64,000 nt of DNA, taken from NCBI GenBank assembly GCA_023375785.1, contig SZWC01006925.1, forward strand, positions 28,255 to 92,254. Reading direction: 5' to 3'. Made by a program: the position numbers and the translations under genes. Under the pieces are notes generated by a model. The model ran no database searches. It was not told the DNA's origin and saw nothing but the letters and a program-made list of their open reading frames with translations. Source of the DNA: Penium margaritaceum (taxonomy: Eukaryota > Streptophyta > Zygnematophyceae > Desmidiales > Peniaceae). This document shows, piece after piece, positions 61,301 through 64,000 of this stretch. Position 1 is the first letter of the stretch. Each line of letters opens with the position of its first letter.

Positions 61301-62950
61301 CCTCACTTTACCAAAGACTTTATTGTGTGAGGGCAACATGTGAAGGAAACGTATGGAAGGATAAAAGGTGAAAACTAAAAAACTAGATAAAGCGTAATTC
61401 CCATTTGAAAAAAAGGAATATAAAGTGGTCTCGTAGGCAAACCACAAATGAAGATATTGAAAATTGCTTCAAAAGTAAGAAATGGTCACACTATGGTATA
61501 ATTGTGGAATGAAAGTCGTGGTGTATCATCTTTTACAATTCTTAGCCAAGGTTAATAATATATTTGTATTTTTCCAATGGTTGTTCAACTTCTTTATCAT
61601 TTAAGAATGGAAATGTTGTTCGATAAATCTAGGATATGAAAAAATTATTGTTTTTTATCCACGCATAGAGGTGTGTTTATGATGTTTAGGTAGAGAATAT
61701 TGGGGCTTTCATGTAGGAAAAGTTAAAACATTGCAAGGAACATGAGGGGGTCTTAGAGTTTTGTTTTTACGCAAATGGATCATTGGTTGTTGTTGAAGGA
61801 CCATTAACAAAGAAATTAGAAAATGAAGTGAATGATGAATGTGGCCGGGAATGTGAGTCTTAACATCATTGTATCACATGCATGATTTCACCTACCTTGT
61901 TTCCATTATCTCATTCTTGGATGGATATGCGCGAGCTGATGGGTTTGGGGTGAAGGAATGTGTTACAAGATGAATTGATCAGGGTGGATGAGTTTATTCA
62001 AGAAGAAAGTCGTTTTGCTACTAAACCATATTCCAATCATGGGAAAGAGTCTAGAAAGCGTAAGATATGTCGCTTGCTGTTAATTTCATATCTCAATTAC
62101 TCCATTGGAAAATTTGTTCTATTTCCTTCCACCGTTGTACAGCACCTGACACCATCGGGTGCCAGGAAAGTTGTTCGGAAAAGCTCCTTTATCCAATTCG
62201 GGGCTGAAAACTTGAAGGATCGATTGTTGCCGATTTCATGGATTGCATGTGTTTTTATCATTTTCGGAAAAGCTTCTTTATCCAACCGAGACGGCGTTGG
62301 ATGAAATCGGGGAGAGGAGCGAGTCTCCCATTGCACAAGTCGGAACGGGGAGGGTTTCGTTTTTACTGTTTCCGCCAACACTGGACGGTCCAGGACAGCC
62401 TGGTGGTGGACGGATGATGGATTCAGCCTGGCAGCGAACAGTTCAGTGAGAAAAAGCTCATCGCTTACGTGGGCAATGGCTGCCTAAATTTTGGACCAGC
62501 CAAGCGCTTTGATCGACACTTAATGAGTAGAAAAGAGTTTTAGTTGTAAATAGATTGGCCTCGTCTTGAAATGACCTGCATAGTACGTGAAACGTAATTG
62601 CCGTTCCAATCCAAAATCCAACGATTGATTTCTGTTACATCCAGGCTGTTGTTATTCTCGGGTGATCGATGTGTACACTCTTTTCTACTTCTTAAGGTTC
62701 AATAGGAGCCATTTGGACCCTCGGATGCCATCGATTGACTAACAGTGAGGGTTGGATTGACTAATGATGAGGCTAACTACGAAATCTTGTCCATAGTTAT
62801 GAACCTTGAACTTTGGGCATTCAAAAGTTTTCCTGATTTCAAAAAGCACAGTATTGCTGACCGAGGTTTTTGAAGGCAAAGGTTGCAGGTTCTAAGCTAA
62901 AGTTTTGCGCAATTCATGCAGCCATTTCACAATTGGAGTACTACCGACGA
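58303..62950. other. AT-rich stretch without recognisable genes
   Basis: Only short frames are seen. The longest (60435-60854 minus, 139 aa; 61960-62304 plus, 114 aa) show no domain I recognise and no neighbouring exon-like frames. Confidence 0.45.
62174..62302. repeat. Direct repeat followed by a hairpin
   Basis: TTCGGAAAAGCTCCTTTATC at 62174 recurs with one change at 62263. The second copy runs into ATCCAAC/GTTGGAT arms (62280-62302, nine-base loop). Confidence 0.7.
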
Positions 62951-63196
62951 CGCTTCAAGCCCGCCGTGATGAAGTGGCATGACCACGCCTGATTAGCATG
63001 CGACACCAGAACCAGCCGCGCGATTCACTGCAGAGGTTTTCGTTTTCTCTCTCTTTCTCTTCAGCCGTCGAAGTCATGTCTGTCAGCGTCCTCATCGAGG
63101 CAACGTCGTCCTTAGACGACAACCGCTTGTGCCATGACCCATCCTGCCAACAGGCTGAGAAAGGAGGAGACGCGATCTGGGGGTGCGGCTGGGAGT

Positions 63197-63230
63197 CGTT
63201 GGAATCCGTCGTCAACGACGGATTCCAACG
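63197..63230. repeat. Perfect 15-bp hairpin
   Basis: CGTTGGAATCCGTCG (63197-63211) and its exact complement (63216-63230) surround a TCAA loop. Just downstream GAAATCG (63268-63274) and CGATTTC (63291-63297) form another, wider pair. Confidence 0.85.
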
Positions 63231-63316
63231 AAAAACGAACCTGCCACTCACCTTCTCACGCGAAATCGTTGGCTTCCGTCGTTGGACCATCGATTTCACG
63301 AATTTGTTGAAAGTTT

Positions 63317-63417
63317 TTTGCCACTTCCCACGCACTGCGCCACCAGCTATCGCTGCTACCTACAAAGGCGAGCACTGGGTCACTAGCCATTTCTCTTTCG
63401 GCCGTGGCTCTTTCCCA

Positions 63418-63451
<34 letters not shown>

Positions 63452-63590
63452 NTTTGCCACTTCCCACGCACTGCGCCACCAGCTATCGCTGCTACCTACA
63501 AAGGCGAGCACTGGGTCACTAGCCATTTCTCTTTCGGCCGTGGCTCTTTCCCATCCCCCCCCCCCTCACCCCCCCCCACTCCTACCCTCC
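63317..63590. repeat. Duplicated segment and poly-C runs around an assembly N
   Basis: The ~103 bp before the C run at 63420-63451 are repeated after the N at 63452, ending in a second C run near 63556. Three further C runs follow. This is most simply an assembly break at poly-C with both contig ends kept. Confidence 0.85.
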
Positions 63591-63643
63591 TGGCAGTTTG
63601 CCTTCACAGCATACTTCAGCCCCTGCCCAAATTGTTAGGGCCA

Positions 63644-64000
63644 ATGGACCCGGAAGAAGGAGGAGAGGGGGTCTTCCCTGAAGAAATCATGCAGCAACTA
63701 CTGGCGCTTGGCATCTTCATCTGCATATGTGCCGCGCTGCCGGACCTGAAACGCGCGTACCTCACCCGTCCACTTCACGGGAGTGAATTTGTCGATGAGC
63801 TACTCTCCCGAGAAGCAAGTGCCACGCGCGTGTACGATACCCTCGGGCTCGATCCATGGTGTTTTGATAAACTGGTGCAGGTGTTGCAGGCAGCTGGCTT
63901 GACACGCACTCGTGGTTTAAGCATTGAGGAGTCCATCACAATTCTTCTGTGCACCATGCTTGGTGGTAAGGGCCAACGACGGCTAATGGAGCAGTTTCAA
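63644..64000 (+). CDS. Harbinger-type transposase / ALP1-HARBI1-like nuclease, N-terminal part
   Basis: A 119-codon frame starts at ATG 63644 and is still open at the window end. The first 40 residues include an acidic start (MDPEEGGEG) and a hydrophobic stretch (LLALGIFICICAALPDL). Then comes LTRPLHGSEFVDELLSREAS, followed by VYDTLGLDPWCFDKLVQVLQ, GLTRTRGLSIEESITILLCT and RRLMEQFQ. This matches the N-terminal helix-turn-helix region (DUF8040-type) before the DDE nuclease of plant PIF/Harbinger transposases and their domesticated relatives (ALP1-like), where the order is cysteine/phenylalanine core, LRDS/RG loop, (S/V)EEqvaIFL and RxxQERFQ. The DDE domain would lie to the right. The absence of breaks here fits either a recent transposon or a host-recruited gene. 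A CAG after a pyrimidine-rich run near 63063 could be a splice acceptor upstream. The Harbinger identity comes from recalled family patterns. Confidence 0.75.
   Translation, partial: MDPEEGGEGVFPEEIMQQLLALGIFICICAALPDLKRAYLTRPLHGSEFVDELLSREASATRVYDTLGLDPWCFDKLVQVLQAAGLTRTRGLSIEESITILLCTMLGGKGQRRLMEQFQ

Overview
The window is nuclear DNA of a eukaryote, most likely a plant-lineage (streptophyte) species. The support is indirect: a Ty3/Gypsy chromovirus, four Ty1/Copia elements (one with a typical tRNA-iMet primer site), a MULE and a Harbinger/ALP1-type transposase gene, with introns or host exons not recognisable. No host gene can be named with confidence. Almost all long coding signal belongs to transposable elements.

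Layout. 1-2463: 3' half of a LINE ending in an A-rich tail, inserted in a Copia fossil (2464-4380). 4446-4515: a tRNA-like SINE head, then a 330-bp cluster of TCTAGA palindromes and a TATA-like box. 5.2-9.7 kb: non-coding DNA crowded with short perfect hairpins whose stems differ but whose loops are often five bases ending TCG; inside it (7.9-8.7 kb) lies a decayed 24-bp tandem array whose unit is such a hairpin. 9.79-10.69 kb: a ~60-bp purine/pyrimidine minisatellite. 11-14.3 kb: a possible LTR/primer site, more hairpins, and a minus-strand Gypsy gag-protease fossil. 14.7-14.9 kb: a cluster of strong hairpins including a perfect 19-bp one. 18.7-20.8 kb: a decayed minus-strand MULE transposase. 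23.1-26.0 kb: a minus-strand chromovirus pol fossil. 26.1-47.1 kb: three Copia elements of one lineage in +, -, + order. The last (38907-47062) is nearly complete, with two ~98.5% identical LTRs and a TCTGC target duplication, and it sits inside a 30/31-bp minisatellite. A 346-aa minus-strand ORF of unknown function (37737-38777) lies between two of them.

From about 47.5 kb to 62.9 kb the DNA becomes clearly AT-rich and holds no recognisable gene. It carries a decayed ~230-bp tandem array (56.1-57.4 kb) with a recurring stem-loop, two diverged copies of a ~0.5-kb repeat (52.6 and 57.8 kb), and further hairpins. At the right edge a GC-richer stretch has a perfect 15-bp hairpin, a poly-C/assembly-gap duplication and, from 63644, the open N-terminal part of a Harbinger-type (HARBI1/ALP1-like) transposase or its domesticated relative.

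The most unusual feature is the abundance of perfect inverted repeats with 3-6 nt loops and unrelated stems throughout the non-transposon DNA, densest at 5.2-9.7 kb. Five single-N joints are present; three are flanked by duplicated sequence and look like unmerged contig ends.
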